Shown in pieces: positions 7,610 through 17,767 of a stretch of 45,093 nucleotides of DNA; the first letter of the stretch is position 1; every line of letters starts with the position of its first letter. The stretch comes from Herminiimonas sp. (lineage in GTDB: Bacteria > Pseudomonadota > Gammaproteobacteria > Burkholderiales > Burkholderiaceae). The position numbers and the translations under genes are program-made. The notes beneath the pieces were generated by a model. That model saw only the letters and a list, made by a program, of their open reading frames with translations, did no database searches and had not been told where the DNA came from. The stretch is taken from assembly GCF_030655415.1 (NCBI RefSeq), contig NZ_JAURVN010000008.1:1-45093 (forward strand), in the 5' to 3' direction.

Positions 7610-7907
7610 ATTTCTGTAATTTTCAATTTATTTAAATCAGCGCTAAAGGACGCCTTAGTCGACTTTACAAGCATTAAGTTGCAGAGGGATAAATGTTATT
7701 GCGCCAATGCATTGCCCCTAGGAATTTTTAACAATCATTAACAAAAATTAACGGAAATCAAGTAGGTGATTGTAATTCTTTGTAAGAGAATCGCTCGGCG
7801 CTCAAACGTTTGGTGCAAAGAATGCGGGAGCATATCAAGTTGATATTTCCCAATTTAGTAGATGACATCTTTGGTACATATCCCTCAGATACAACCGACC
7901 CGGCACT
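7610..7907. promoter_or_regulatory. Divergent galE-pelA promoter region
   Basis: 298 bp between the two divergent starts. The middle part is AT-rich (for example ATTAACAAAAATTAACGG near 7737), which fits promoters, and a 10-bp palindrome CAAACGTTTG lies at 7803-7812. I cannot assign a -35/-10 pair or a FleQ-type site with confidence. A good Shine-Dalgarno sequence before pelA is not visible. Confidence 0.4.
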
Positions 7908-10742
7908 ATGACACCAGCAACAAAATTTCTTTCGCTAGCCGCGCTTACACTCTACACATTTCTTTTTGCAATCTCTGCAAAAGCGGCACCCGCCGAACAG
8001 AGCACTGCTTTTGGCAATATCGCCTTTTATTACGGCAGTCAGCCGCCTATCCCCGAATTGCAGTCATTTGATCGCGTCGTAGTTGACCCTGGTAGCAATG
8101 TAATGCCGAAACAACTTTCATCACGTACCAAGTGGATGGCGTATGTAAGCGTTGGGGAAGTTGAGCGCAACAGAGACTACGCAAAACTTATTCCCCGCGA
8201 GTGGCTAATCGGTAAAAACGAAGTGTGGCAGGCAAGCGTGGTCGATCAATCGGCGCCTGGGTGGCCGTCTTTTTATCTGAAGAATGTTATTGCGCCGTTA
8301 TGGGAGAGGGGCTTCCGAGGATTTTTCTTGGATACGTTAGACAGTTACCAATTAGTGGCCAAAACTCCGGAGGCAGTTGCACACCAGCAGGCAGGATTGA
8401 TCGCTGTAATTCGCTTGATCAAATCTACATATCCAGATGCGGAGCTGATCTTAAATCGCGGGTTTGAAATTTTGCCTGACGTTGCCCAACTTGCATCTGC
8501 GGTTACGTTCGAATCTTTATATCGTGGTTGGAATCAAACGGATAAACGCTACGTCGAGGTGAATGAGGCTGATCGTCAATGGCTGCTAAGCCAGGCAAAA
8601 ACAATCAGTGATGTCTATCGTTTGCCTGTCATTGCCATCGACTATTGTGATCCCGCCGATACCGCATGCAAGCAATTTGCAATCGACAAAATCAAGACAC
8701 ATAACATCGTTCCGTATGTGACCGACGGTGGATTGCAAACGGTAGGGCGTAGCTCAATTACTGTGGTTCCTCGCCGGGTCTTGATTATCCAAGACCGCGC
8801 AGCCGATACCAATATCCATAATTCTGAAGGCGTGCGTTTTCTTGCCATGCCGCTCAACTATCTCGGATACAAGGTCGAGTTTGCGGATGTTAAGGAAACA
8901 CTTCCATCTGCTGTTTCTTCCGATATTTATGCCGGTATTGTGGTTTGGTTTAACGGAGATGTTGGACCTAACTCGCGGACTTTCACTAATTGGATAAGTG
9001 ACCGCATGAAGGCCGGTATTCCCATTGCGTTTATGAATCAGTTTGGCTTGCCGGTAGATGGCGCACTTGGAAGACAGCTTGGACTACAGCGCGTAACGGC
9101 CAAACCGCAGGGCAAGTTCGAGGTCTCGGCACGCGACCCGATTATGGGCTTCGAACTGATGCCCGTTGCTAATGTATCCAACATTGTGCCTGTCAGGAGC
9201 GGCAAAGACAGCACGCCTTTGTTGACAATAACTGCAGGCAATTATGTTGTTGACAGTGCCGCTATAACGCCTTGGGGGGGATATGTATTTTCTCCCTATG
9301 CAGTAGTGTCAATGGATGAAATTGAGCAAACACGATGGGCGATTCAGCCAATTGAATTTTTCCGCCGCGCATTGAGACTTACGCTTTTGCCGGTTCCAGA
9401 TACCACAACTGAAAATGGAACGCGACTATTGCTGGCGCATATTGACGGCGACGGATTCGCGTCGCGGACCGAGTTTTTTTCAGGTACAGATCGCCCTAAC
9501 TATCCGGGCAATGTGCTCTATAACGAGATTTTCACGCACTACAAGATCCCGACGACGATGTCTATTATCGAGGGCGAAACAGGCCTTCAAGGTTTATATC
9601 CTGAGAGCTCAAAAGAACTTGAGGCCATTGCGCGAAAAATTCTAGTGCTTCCTTATGTCGAAGTTGCTACCCATACTTTTTCGCATCCTTATGAATGGGA
9701 CGCGACGGTTGCGTATACAGAAATAAAAGCAGGACGTGCTACCGGCCCACTTCCCAAAGATTTTCATTTGCCAATTCCGGGCTACACGTACAGCCATGAT
9801 CGGGAAATCAATGGCTCTATCTCGTACATCAATAACGAACTAACAACGCCGGCTAAGCCCGTGAAAATGGTGTTATGGCCAGGGTCTTGTGATCCACCGG
9901 CCGAGGCTGTACGTATGGCATATGCCGCTGGAGTATTGAACATGAACGGCGGCGATACCTTAATTACAAAATCAAAGCCAAGTTGGACTGAGATTGCTCC
10001 ACTGGGTATTAATAAAGGCCCAAATGCCTTTCAGATTTTTGCGCCGAATCAGAACGAAAATATTTATACCAACGATTGGAAAGGTCCGTTCTATGGTTTC
10101 GAGAGGGTAATCGAGACATTTCAAATGACGGATATGCCGTATCGATTCAAACCCGTCAATATTTACTACCACTCTTACAGTGCGACGAAACTGGCTGCGT
10201 TGAAAGGGTTGAAGAAGGTATATGACTATGCATTATCGCAACCAAACTTTCCAATTTACGGTACTGAATACGCGTTAAAAGTTCTCGACTTTGAAAATTT
10301 GGCAATGGCAGTCGAAGGAGACGAATGGATTATTCGAAGCGCTGGTAATTTGCGCACAATGCGCATCCCAGAAGGTACTAAGCCATCGATGGCGAGTGCC
10401 AGTGGCGTCGCTGGTTATTCGCTCGGTGCAAAAGGAACCTATGTGCATCTTGGTGGCGATAGTGCTCGTTTTCAGATTGGCAAGGAAGAGGGAAGTGGAC
10501 CTTATGTAGTTTCAGCAAATGGACGGATCTCTGATCTGATTCGAACGAATGGTGGGTTGTCTTTCAATTTCCAATCACACGTCAAACCTCAATTAAAGTT
10601 GGCGCGCGCCGCCAAATGCGCTGTCTCCATAAACGGGCATTCCGCCCGGCTCCTTGCGAAGGGTGCTCAAAGTGATTTGATATTTGGCAGTAATTTCGAC
10701 GCCAGCAAAACCGCGAGAATCGAGGTCGATTGTGGCGGTTAA
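7908..10742 (+). CDS. pelA: PelA: periplasmic Pel glycoside hydrolase/deacetylase
   Basis: 944 residues with a signal peptide cleaved near AKA/APAE (residue 27). The N-terminal domain (about 35-285) is the GH114-type TIM barrel that cleaves alpha-1,4-GalNAc linkages, with the catalytic acidic residue expected at E202 in TFESLYRGW. A middle domain spans about 290-490. The deacetylase domain has a metal/catalytic triad typical of polysaccharide deacetylases: D513/D515 in HIDGDGF and H589/H593 in THTFSH. The C-terminal beta-rich region may bind polymer. PelA partly deacetylates GalNAc-rich Pel and trims it during export. It is the first gene of a canonical pelABCDEFG order. Its stop overlaps pelB by 11 nt. 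Confidence 0.96.
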   Translation: MTPATKFLSLAALTLYTFLFAISAKAAPAEQSTAFGNIAFYYGSQPPIPELQSFDRVVVDPGSNVMPKQLSSRTKWMAYVSVGEVERNRDYAKLIPREWLIGKNEVWQASVVDQSAPGWPSFYLKNVIAPLWERGFRGFFLDTLDSYQLVAKTPEAVAHQQAGLIAVIRLIKSTYPDAELILNRGFEILPDVAQLASAVTFESLYRGWNQTDKRYVEVNEADRQWLLSQAKTISDVYRLPVIAIDYCDPADTACKQFAIDKIKTHNIVPYVTDGGLQTVGRSSITVVPRRVLIIQDRAADTNIHNSEGVRFLAMPLNYLGYKVEFADVKETLPSAVSSDIYAGIVVWFNGDVGPNSRTFTNWISDRMKAGIPIAFMNQFGLPVDGALGRQLGLQRVTAKPQGKFEVSARDPIMGFELMPVANVSNIVPVRSGKDSTPLLTITAGNYVVDSAAITPWGGYVFSPYAVVSMDEIEQTRWAIQPIEFFRRALRLTLLPVPDTTTENGTRLLLAHIDGDGFASRTEFFSGTDRPNYPGNVLYNEIFTHYKIPTTMSIIEGETGLQGLYPESSKELEAIARKILVLPYVEVATHTFSHPYEWDATVAYTEIKAGRATGPLPKDFHLPIPGYTYSHDREINGSISYINNELTTPAKPVKMVLWPGSCDPPAEAVRMAYAAGVLNMNGGDTLITKSKPSWTEIAPLGINKGPNAFQIFAPNQNENIYTNDWKGPFYGFERVIETFQMTDMPYRFKPVNIYYHSYSATKLAALKGLKKVYDYALSQPNFPIYGTEYALKVLDFENLAMAVEGDEWIIRSAGNLRTMRIPEGTKPSMASASGVAGYSLGAKGTYVHLGGDSARFQIGKEEGSGPYVVSANGRISDLIRTNGGLSFNFQSHVKPQLKLARAAKCAVSINGHSARLLAKGAQSDLIFGSNFDASKTARIEVDCGG

Positions 10743-13700
10743 ACGGGAGCGTTTGATACATCCACTATTTATCGGTCTGTTTGGCGGTGTGGTGGGACTA
10801 TCGGGTTGGTTATTGTTGGTAAACGAAGGCCTTGTTCAGCGCGTTAAAGATGAGCCGCCAAACGCATTAAGCATCGCGTATTTGGAGGCGTGGTTGCGTA
10901 TCAGCGATAAGGATCTCGAACTGCAATCCTTACTCGCCTCGCAGTACCTGCGGGCGGGACGCATCGACGAGGCGCGGCCGCTGATTGATAACATTACTCG
11001 CTCTAAAGATCCTTCACTCGGCAAGACGATCATGCAGCTTGATATGGATCTGATCGAGCAGCAGCTTTGGGCTACGCAGCAAGATACTCCCGAGCACGCC
11101 ACGCTTTTGTCACGCTTCATTGACATGCTTAAGAAAAGCACATCTCTGTCATGGACGCCCGCCGAATTGAAGATACTTGCGATGCGTGCACATTCAATAG
11201 GATTGGCTGAGCTGTCGGGGCAGTTCTTCAATCGATTGGCTAAAGCGGATCCAAAAGATACAACTGGATGGAGAGAACTGTCTTTAAATTGGGCATTAGC
11301 CGACGGACGTTATGTAGAAGCGGCTGAAGCGGCATTCAAAAGTCAAAAGTCGGCACCGACGTTAGCTCTGCAGCGCGAGTTTTTTTTACGTGGCATGCAG
11401 ATAATGGAATCCGGGAATCTGCTGAGTGCGGCAATGAAAAACGTCGACCAGCATTTGAGCGCGGGTTTGCAGCGCGATCCGGAAACTTTGCGCGTGTTGA
11501 TACGTATGGCGCGCTCAGCGAATCGTCCAGATTTAGCTAGTAAATATGCAGAGCTTCTACTAGCACTTCCTTTGCAGCGTAGTGCGAAGGATGCTCAGAA
11601 GCGGATAAGTAATGAAGCGCAGTTCTCATGGCGCATCAATGATTACCAACAAATGCCGCAGCGTGCATGGGTTTATCTTGACGGAGTGAGTGGTAATGAA
11701 CTGCGTCGCAAGATTGATTCTGCATCCGTGCAGACGACTGGGTTTAAGCGCGTATCACAGTCAGCCGTCAAAACTACTGTCGCCAATGAACGAGGTAGCA
11801 CGAAACGGCAAGCGCAGATAAAGGATGCAGCGCGTAGCGATATCGACGCCGATTTCACGCTGGCATATGAAGCTTTTGTAGCAGATAAAAAACTTGATAG
11901 GGCACTTGACGTAGTCAAACGTGCATTGACGCGTAATCCAAATGATTCTGTCTGGTTGCGCCGGGATGCCGTTGTTAATGAATGGGTGGGCCGACCTTCT
12001 TCGTCATTGCAGTCATGGCTGAAACTCGCACGTAATACGCAGAGTGCAGAAGCGTGGAAGGCTGTCGAACGCCTTTCCGTTGCTTTGTATGATGACGTAA
12101 CGTACATCGAGGCATTGCGGCATCGCGAAATTAGTGTCGCAGAAGAGCTGCTTGCGGTCGACCAAATCGTCGCCACCTATGAACGTCTGGGCGATCCAGA
12201 AAATGCGCTCCAGTTTTTGCGATCACATGCAGAAAAATCAAAGCATCCACAGGAATTGTTGGAACGCTATGCGACGCTGGCAGAGCGATTTGGCGAAGAC
12301 AAACTGGCATTGCAAGCATGGCTGCAACTAGACCAGCGATATGGTCCACGAAGCGACTACGCGATCAAGATCGCCAACTTCTACAGCGTAGAAGGCAAAT
12401 TTGATCAGGGCCTGAAAGTTCTTGTTCGTGCCAAAAATCACGCGGACGCAAACGACTATACCTATTGGCGTGTGTTGATGAACATGGCTATTCGCACAGG
12501 CGATAGCGAAACAGCGCGGTTCGCATCACGTCGTCTGATCGAGGACAAGGAAGGGACCGATGATCAGTTGGAGGCGATGATCGCTTTGTGGAATTCTTTT
12601 CCAATTGATGCGGCTCGTATCGCAGAAAGCGCATTCCGCAAATCGGGAAGCATCTCTGCATTGCAACAGGCGGTTTATCAGTATTCCCGTGCTGGTGCCT
12701 GGAGTCGGATTGATGCCTTGCTCGCGGATTTGACTACCGAGCAACAAACCGATGCAAAGCAATCACTTGAATTCATGCTGGCGAAGGCTGAATACGAGCG
12801 ACAAACAGGTAGAAATAATGAGTCGCTGGCAACGTTGCGCGAGGCAGTAGCGATAAACGAGCGTAATAGCGATGCTGCCCCTGCGTATATATGGGCGCTG
12901 ATTGATCGTGGATCCGAAGAGGAGCTGCGCTTAGCCTTGCAACGTTGGCGCGCCGACGCGGAGGACGATTCTCAACTATGGTCGCCATTTGCAGCGGGAT
13001 ATTTGCAACTGTCGCAAGAGGCAAACTCCTTGCACTTTTTCCAAAAGAGTCTGCCGACAAAATATCGTGATCCTTTATGGCAATTGACTTATGCGGAAGC
13101 ATTGGAAACTTTTGGTCAGCCCGATCAGGCGTGGGATATCCGTCGCCAAGCGTGGTATCAGATTTCCGCGCGCCGAGAGACCTTGCTTGGCCCAGTCAAA
13201 CCTATTGCTGCAGATGATCAGCACCAAGAATTTCAAAATGAAGATGCGGACGTCATCGCAGAATTACACGCGGTTGCTGCAACGCTTGCTCAGCCTTATG
13301 CAGGAGGCGATTTCTCACGCGACCTTTTGCTACACATTCTTCGCTCAGGTCAATATAACAATAGCCCGGCGGTGCAAAGCGACTTCCCTCAGCAGCAAGC
13401 TGATGGTTCCACTGCTCCACGTGCAATAGCAGTTACGCCTGGAAGTGCTCCTGCTGAGAGAGCAGCTACCGATGTTGCATTAGCTTGGGCTCTTTCAAAC
13501 GAGCCGTATCAGTTGGCTCGTTCATGGATGGCGCAACGGTACGGCGATGAAATGCAACGGCCCGCCTACGCTGAAGTAGCAGTGGCACTTGCGATGGATG
13601 ACCGCAAAGAACTCGACCGTTTGCTGGAACAGAATCCCGATCGCATTCCGCTGCTAAGTCGGATAGAAGCCAATGCGCGCTTGGACAGATGGTCCGAAGC

Positions 13701-14712
13701 AGAACGTTTGGCTTTCAACGGTGCCGACGGAAGTCCGCATAGTGAAGAACTTCAGCGTGCAGTGCGCGAATTCGGTTTGCTTAATGCGCATTATGTCGAG
13801 GGCGGCGTAAGAAAGCTTAGTCAGGCGCCGCTGGACATAACGGAAAGTGATCTTGGTGTGAGCTTGCGCCTCAATGATCGTTGGACATTGAGCGCTAATG
13901 AAGTCCTCCGGCAGCAGGATAGTACCGATCCTACAGTGTTGGTAAACGTACCCCGATCGGATCGGACCTCACTCGCCGGTCTGACTTGGCGTGATAGCGA
14001 CGCCAGCGTAACTGTCGAGGCAGGCTCCCGCAGTGCCGTAAAAAACTTCACCCATGCACGTTTTAATTCGGCCTGGAATCAACAGGATAGTGTGAACTGG
14101 ACCGCATCGGCTGGTTTCAACCAGTACGCAACAGAAACTGCTGAACTACGCGTCGGCGGCGTGAAGGACGATGCTTCAGTGGGCGCGCAATGGCGGGTCG
14201 GGACGCGTGAACTTCTTTCCATGCGAGTCGAGACTGCGCGTTATTACGATCAAAGCAGGCACGCAGTAGGTAAAGGAAGTCAGATTGATTTAGAGGCGGC
14301 GTACAACATTCGACTGGAATATCCAGACTTCATGATCAGGGGTATTTATACACGAGCCAATTATCGTGCCTTGGGAAATGATGCAGGACCTATCTTCGGC
14401 AACCTGTCGCCTGATGGTGTAGCGACATCAGGCGAAATAATGCCCACTAATTTTACCCAGAAGGGTGTGCTGTTCAGCTTTGGCACCAATCTCATGACCG
14501 ACTATACGCATGCGTGGCGTCCATTTTTAGAGTTTGGGTTTTTGCATGATTCGCAGCGTGGATGGGGGCCAACGGGAAGTGCGGGGCTAGCTGGAACGGT
14601 GTTTGGTAACGACCATGCAGTGTTTTATTACCGCAATGATCGTTCAGCAAAAGGTGCGAATGGGGGTACTCCCGTATCCGAAATTGGCGTGCGTTACCGC
14701 TGGTATTTTTAA
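10732..14712 (+). CDS. pelB: PelB: TPR scaffold and outer-membrane exopolysaccharide porin
   Basis: 1326 residues if started at GTG 10732 (VAVKRERL; GAGGT upstream). This start overlaps the pelA end by 11 nt and puts a basic stretch before the transmembrane anchor (about residues 10-29). The frame stays open upstream to a TTG at 10684, which I consider too early. A long TPR solenoid fills about 45-930 (repeated W/L-x-x-L-x...A-x-R patterns), and the last roughly 330 residues are an outer-membrane beta-barrel ending in RYRWYF with terminal Phe. PelB guides Pel through the periplasm, interacts with PelA, and with PelC forms the exit channel. Confidence 0.95.
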   Translation: MAVKRERLIHPLFIGLFGGVVGLSGWLLLVNEGLVQRVKDEPPNALSIAYLEAWLRISDKDLELQSLLASQYLRAGRIDEARPLIDNITRSKDPSLGKTIMQLDMDLIEQQLWATQQDTPEHATLLSRFIDMLKKSTSLSWTPAELKILAMRAHSIGLAELSGQFFNRLAKADPKDTTGWRELSLNWALADGRYVEAAEAAFKSQKSAPTLALQREFFLRGMQIMESGNLLSAAMKNVDQHLSAGLQRDPETLRVLIRMARSANRPDLASKYAELLLALPLQRSAKDAQKRISNEAQFSWRINDYQQMPQRAWVYLDGVSGNELRRKIDSASVQTTGFKRVSQSAVKTTVANERGSTKRQAQIKDAARSDIDADFTLAYEAFVADKKLDRALDVVKRALTRNPNDSVWLRRDAVVNEWVGRPSSSLQSWLKLARNTQSAEAWKAVERLSVALYDDVTYIEALRHREISVAEELLAVDQIVATYERLGDPENALQFLRSHAEKSKHPQELLERYATLAERFGEDKLALQAWLQLDQRYGPRSDYAIKIANFYSVEGKFDQGLKVLVRAKNHADANDYTYWRVLMNMAIRTGDSETARFASRRLIEDKEGTDDQLEAMIALWNSFPIDAARIAESAFRKSGSISALQQAVYQYSRAGAWSRIDALLADLTTEQQTDAKQSLEFMLAKAEYERQTGRNNESLATLREAVAINERNSDAAPAYIWALIDRGSEEELRLALQRWRADAEDDSQLWSPFAAGYLQLSQEANSLHFFQKSLPTKYRDPLWQLTYAEALETFGQPDQAWDIRRQAWYQISARRETLLGPVKPIAADDQHQEFQNEDADVIAELHAVAATLAQPYAGGDFSRDLLLHILRSGQYNNSPAVQSDFPQQQADGSTAPRAIAVTPGSAPAERAATDVALAWALSNEPYQLARSWMAQRYGDEMQRPAYAEVAVALAMDDRKELDRLLEQNPDRIPLLSRIEANARLDRWSEAERLAFNGADGSPHSEELQRAVREFGLLNAHYVEGGVRKLSQAPLDITESDLGVSLRLNDRWTLSANEVLRQQDSTDPTVLVNVPRSDRTSLAGLTWRDSDASVTVEAGSRSAVKNFTHARFNSAWNQQDSVNWTASAGFNQYATETAELRVGGVKDDASVGAQWRVGTRELLSMRVETARYYDQSRHAVGKGSQIDLEAAYNIRLEYPDFMIRGIYTRANYRALGNDAGPIFGNLSPDGVATSGEIMPTNFTQKGVLFSFGTNLMTDYTHAWRPFLEFGFLHDSQRGWGPTGSAGLAGTVFGNDHAVFYYRNDRSAKGANGGTPVSEIGVRYRWYF

Positions 14713-14734
14713 AGAACTGCAACCGAGAAGGATG

Positions 14735-14748
14735 CCTGCACGTGCAGG
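14735..14748 (+). promoter_or_regulatory. Palindromic hairpin in the pelB-pelC gap
   Basis: CCTGCACGTGCAGG is a perfect 14-bp palindrome in the 61-bp gap between pelB and pelC, the widest gap in the operon. As RNA it gives a 5-bp stem with a tetraloop and no T-run, so it is more likely a stability or processing element than a terminator. Confidence 0.35.
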
Positions 14749-14773
14749 TGTCGCTCATAGATAGGAGAACAAG

Positions 14774-15310
14774 ATGATGAATATTACGAGTGCTTTCAAA
14801 CGACTTGCTACTGCGCTGGCATTGTTATCGCTAATGGTTGGGTGTGCGACGGTGGTGTCGTCACCTGCGCCTTCACTGACACAAGGCGACAAGATAGCCA
14901 TTTTGCCGGTAATTAATTTAACGCAAACCCCGCAGGCAGGAGCACGTGTCGAAGCACTGACCGAATCCCTGCTGCTCGCGGGCGGCAAATACCCAGTCAA
15001 ACGTTATCAGGCTGATGTGAATCGAGATGCATTGTTTCAGCCGATCGACAACAGTTCGGTAGAACAGGCAATGAGTAACGCCCGTGCACAAGGAATGAAG
15101 TTTGGTTTGACTGGGTCTGTTCAAGAATGGCGTTACAAGGTTGGCGTTGATGGAGAACCTGCAGTCGGCGTCTCATTGAAGTTAGTCAATCTGGAAACGG
15201 GTGAGGTCGTCTGGAATGCTGCCGGAAACAAAACAGGTTGGAGTCGTAGCTCGGTCTCCGGTGTTGGACAGGATTTGCTGCGTGGTTTGCTGAGTCCGCT
15301 TCTGAAGTAA
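14774..15310 (+). CDS. pelC: PelC: outer-membrane lipoprotein of Pel export
   Basis: 178 residues with a lipoprotein signal: basic start, hydrophobic core and lipobox LMVG-C with C24 as the lipidated residue. The mature part has the PelC/TolB-like alpha-beta fold pattern (KIAILPVINLTQTPQAGARV, FGLTGSVQEWRYKVG, KLVNLETGEVVWNAAG). PelC forms a dodecameric ring at the periplasmic face of the outer membrane that funnels Pel into the PelB barrel. RBS AGGAGAACAAG precedes ATGATG. It lies 61 bp after pelB and 41 bp before pelD. Confidence 0.94.
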   Translation: MMNITSAFKRLATALALLSLMVGCATVVSSPAPSLTQGDKIAILPVINLTQTPQAGARVEALTESLLLAGGKYPVKRYQADVNRDALFQPIDNSSVEQAMSNARAQGMKFGLTGSVQEWRYKVGVDGEPAVGVSLKLVNLETGEVVWNAAGNKTGWSRSSVSGVGQDLLRGLLSPLLK

Positions 15311-15351
15311 ATAGAAAAGTACAAGCTATTAGAAAGGCTCGGGAATAAAAC

Positions 15352-16785
15352 ATGAATTCCAATCCAAAGGCATTGCTGCGCGAAACTGCGGCGGAGGCCC
15401 CTTCAAAGTCAGGGGCTGACACTCCAACTGGTAGATCGCGCGGCATCGCCAAATCGGAGTTCTATAGTCGGCTGCTTGCTCCTGCCGTTACTGGATTCAG
15501 TGCGGTGGTGGAGTCGGCAATTGCAATGTTGATCGCACTGGCCATTGGCAGGATTTTTGTGCCTGAAGATCCGTTGTTCCTCAATGCAGGATTTCCGTAC
15601 GCTTGGATACTCCCAATCGTCATTGCTTTGCGCTACGGGACCTTGTTAGGGGTTTTCAGTGCGCTGCTCATTCTTGCTGATTGGCTTGCTTTTTATGGCG
15701 GGTTTCTTTCATCTGGTGCAATTACACATGCATTCCCGCAGGCGTTCTTTCTTGGTGGTCTGTTATTAATTTTTATTGTTGGACAGTTTGGCGATATCTG
15801 GGCGGGGCGTATGGCACGTGCGCATTCCGTCAACGGTTATCTAAGTGATCGTCTAAGCACGCTGACGAAAAATCATTTTCTCCTCAAAATCTCACATGAG
15901 CGTTTAGAAAATGATCTTTTGACCAAACCCACTACATTGCGTACTGCACTACTGCAAATGCGTGAGGTCACTTTGCAGCAGCATGATGTGGAAGATCTTC
16001 CAGGAGCTTCCCAGTTTCTGCAATTTGCCGCTCACGCTTGCCAGCTTGAGTCTGCAGCCATGTACGCGTTGCGGGACGGTCGACTGATGACGGCTTCAAC
16101 GGCAGCCGTCGGTGTACCGTTTGAGCTAGATATAACTGATCCTTTGGTGACGGCTTGCTTGGAGAAGAACACCTTAGCGCATTTGCAAACATCTTCATTG
16201 CGTGATGGTACAAGTGACTACATCGCCTGCGTACCGTTGCTTAGCGGCGCCGAAGATGTTGTTGGCATCGTTGTGGTCAAGCATATGCCGTTCCTATCTT
16301 TGAATCAGGATAATCTCCAATTTTTGCTCATTCTGGCAGGGTATTACGCGGACGGTGCGCGACCTGTAGCTGCGGTTAGTTCCCTTCTTGCCGAAGTGCC
16401 TAATTGCCCTCAGGATTTCGCCTTGGAATATATTCGTCTCTCTCGACTGGAAAGGGATGCAGGCGTTGCATCTATCATCGTCGCTTTGACTTTCAGTCCT
16501 GGGGATCTTCAAGAAACTTTGTTTTCTCACATGAGACGTATGGTGCGTGCACTCGACGTGTCATGGCGCATCAAGTCTGGAGAAAATCTTTGTCTTTTCG
16601 TATTGATGCCGCTGACGGACGATGATGCTTTGTCAGGCTATTTATTGCGGGCAGAGCGGAGTTTGCAAGCGCAGTTTGGGTTGGATTTTTCTCGCGCTCA
16701 TATTGCGTTTCAATCGGTGCTGATTAATTCCGTCGATACCGGTGCTTTGAAAAATTTGCTTGATCGAATCCATGCAGACATCTAA
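15352..16785 (+). CDS. pelD: PelD: inner-membrane c-di-GMP receptor
   Basis: 477 residues: a basic N-terminus, four predicted membrane helices (about 43-68, 82-108, 112-119/125-145), a coiled-coil linker, a GAF domain (about 200-335) and a degenerate GGDEF domain (about 350-477). The GGDEF signature is replaced by KSGEN (408-412), so no cyclase activity is expected. R399-A-L-D402, five residues upstream, keeps the RxxD inhibitory-site pattern by which PelD binds c-di-GMP. Binding switches on Pel synthesis by PelF with PelE and PelG. Its end overlaps the proposed pelE start. Confidence 0.95.
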   Translation: MNSNPKALLRETAAEAPSKSGADTPTGRSRGIAKSEFYSRLLAPAVTGFSAVVESAIAMLIALAIGRIFVPEDPLFLNAGFPYAWILPIVIALRYGTLLGVFSALLILADWLAFYGGFLSSGAITHAFPQAFFLGGLLLIFIVGQFGDIWAGRMARAHSVNGYLSDRLSTLTKNHFLLKISHERLENDLLTKPTTLRTALLQMREVTLQQHDVEDLPGASQFLQFAAHACQLESAAMYALRDGRLMTASTAAVGVPFELDITDPLVTACLEKNTLAHLQTSSLRDGTSDYIACVPLLSGAEDVVGIVVVKHMPFLSLNQDNLQFLLILAGYYADGARPVAAVSSLLAEVPNCPQDFALEYIRLSRLERDAGVASIIVALTFSPGDLQETLFSHMRRMVRALDVSWRIKSGENLCLFVLMPLTDDDALSGYLLRAERSLQAQFGLDFSRAHIAFQSVLINSVDTGALKNLLDRIHADI

Positions 16786-17767
16786 CGCATTCGCGATGAC
16801 CGCAGAAAATCCGAACTCTTTGTTGTGGTATCTCGCCGGTGATAGTTCGACAGCTCTGCTGATTTATTTTGCATTGCAGATTGCATTTGCACTGATCGTA
16901 GCATTCGCTTCCCTCAAATTGTTGCCCTCAATATATCGCGAGCAGTCACGGTCCGTTGCCATCTACCTTTTCATTTTGTCCTTGGCGATTCCTCTTGGAG
17001 GAATGATCGTCTGCGTTGCAGCGATTTTTCTGGCTTATCGATTTCCCATCAAGCCCGAAATTACCAATATAGTCGAAGTCAGTTTGCCCGCTTTTGAAAC
17101 GACTTTGATTGAACGTATCAAGCATGGTGCAGGAGCGCGCATGCGCGTGCAACTGGAGAATCGGAATGCACCTGTAGCTGATCGCTTGACTGCATTGCTC
17201 GCGATGCAGTCCATACCAAAGAGAACCGCAAGTCCAATTTTGCGCGAGTTTTTGTGGGATTCAGTCGAAGATGTGCGATTGCTGATGTATGCCATGCTGG
17301 ACAGCGCGGAAAAGGATATCACGCAAAAAATTCATATTGAATTGAGGCGTTTGGCCAAGCTATCTGATGATGGGAATGAGAAGCGGCGTTACATCACTCA
17401 TATGCATCTTGCACAACTGCATTGGGAGCTGGTTTACCAAAATCTGGTGCAGGACGATATTTATACCTATACCGTTGCGCAAGCCGATCTTCATGCGGCG
17501 CAAGCACTTGTGTTAAACGCTAATAATGCTTCTCTTTGGAATATGCGCGGCAGACTTGCTTTAGTTCGCCATCAGCCGGAAGAAGCAGAACTTCACTTGC
17601 AGCGCGCCGCGGAGGCAGGTTTTCCAAGCGATCGCTTACTCCCATTTTTTGCTGAATGCGCCTATCTGCAAAAGGATTACGCTTCTGTGCGTTCTGCTTT
17701 GAATGCATTTGAAAATCGTTCGACTTTGCCATTTCTTCAACCACTGCAGCGGTACTGGACGTCATGA
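16772..17767 (+). CDS. pelE: PelE: inner-membrane TPR protein
   Basis: 331 residues from ATG 16772, overlapping pelD by 14 nt. Other possible starts are TTG 16760 and ATG 16796; none has a strong RBS, as expected for a translationally coupled gene. Two membrane helices (about residues 22-48 and 58-84) are followed by a cytoplasmic helical domain with TPR motifs (AQADLHAAQALVLNANNASL, HQPEEAELHLQRAAEAG). PelE is part of the inner-membrane PelDEFG synthase complex and is thought to link PelD to PelF. Its stop overlaps pelF as ATGA. Confidence 0.92.
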   Translation: MQTSNAFAMTAENPNSLLWYLAGDSSTALLIYFALQIAFALIVAFASLKLLPSIYREQSRSVAIYLFILSLAIPLGGMIVCVAAIFLAYRFPIKPEITNIVEVSLPAFETTLIERIKHGAGARMRVQLENRNAPVADRLTALLAMQSIPKRTASPILREFLWDSVEDVRLLMYAMLDSAEKDITQKIHIELRRLAKLSDDGNEKRRYITHMHLAQLHWELVYQNLVQDDIYTYTVAQADLHAAQALVLNANNASLWNMRGRLALVRHQPEEAELHLQRAAEAGFPSDRLLPFFAECAYLQKDYASVRSALNAFENRSTLPFLQPLQRYWTS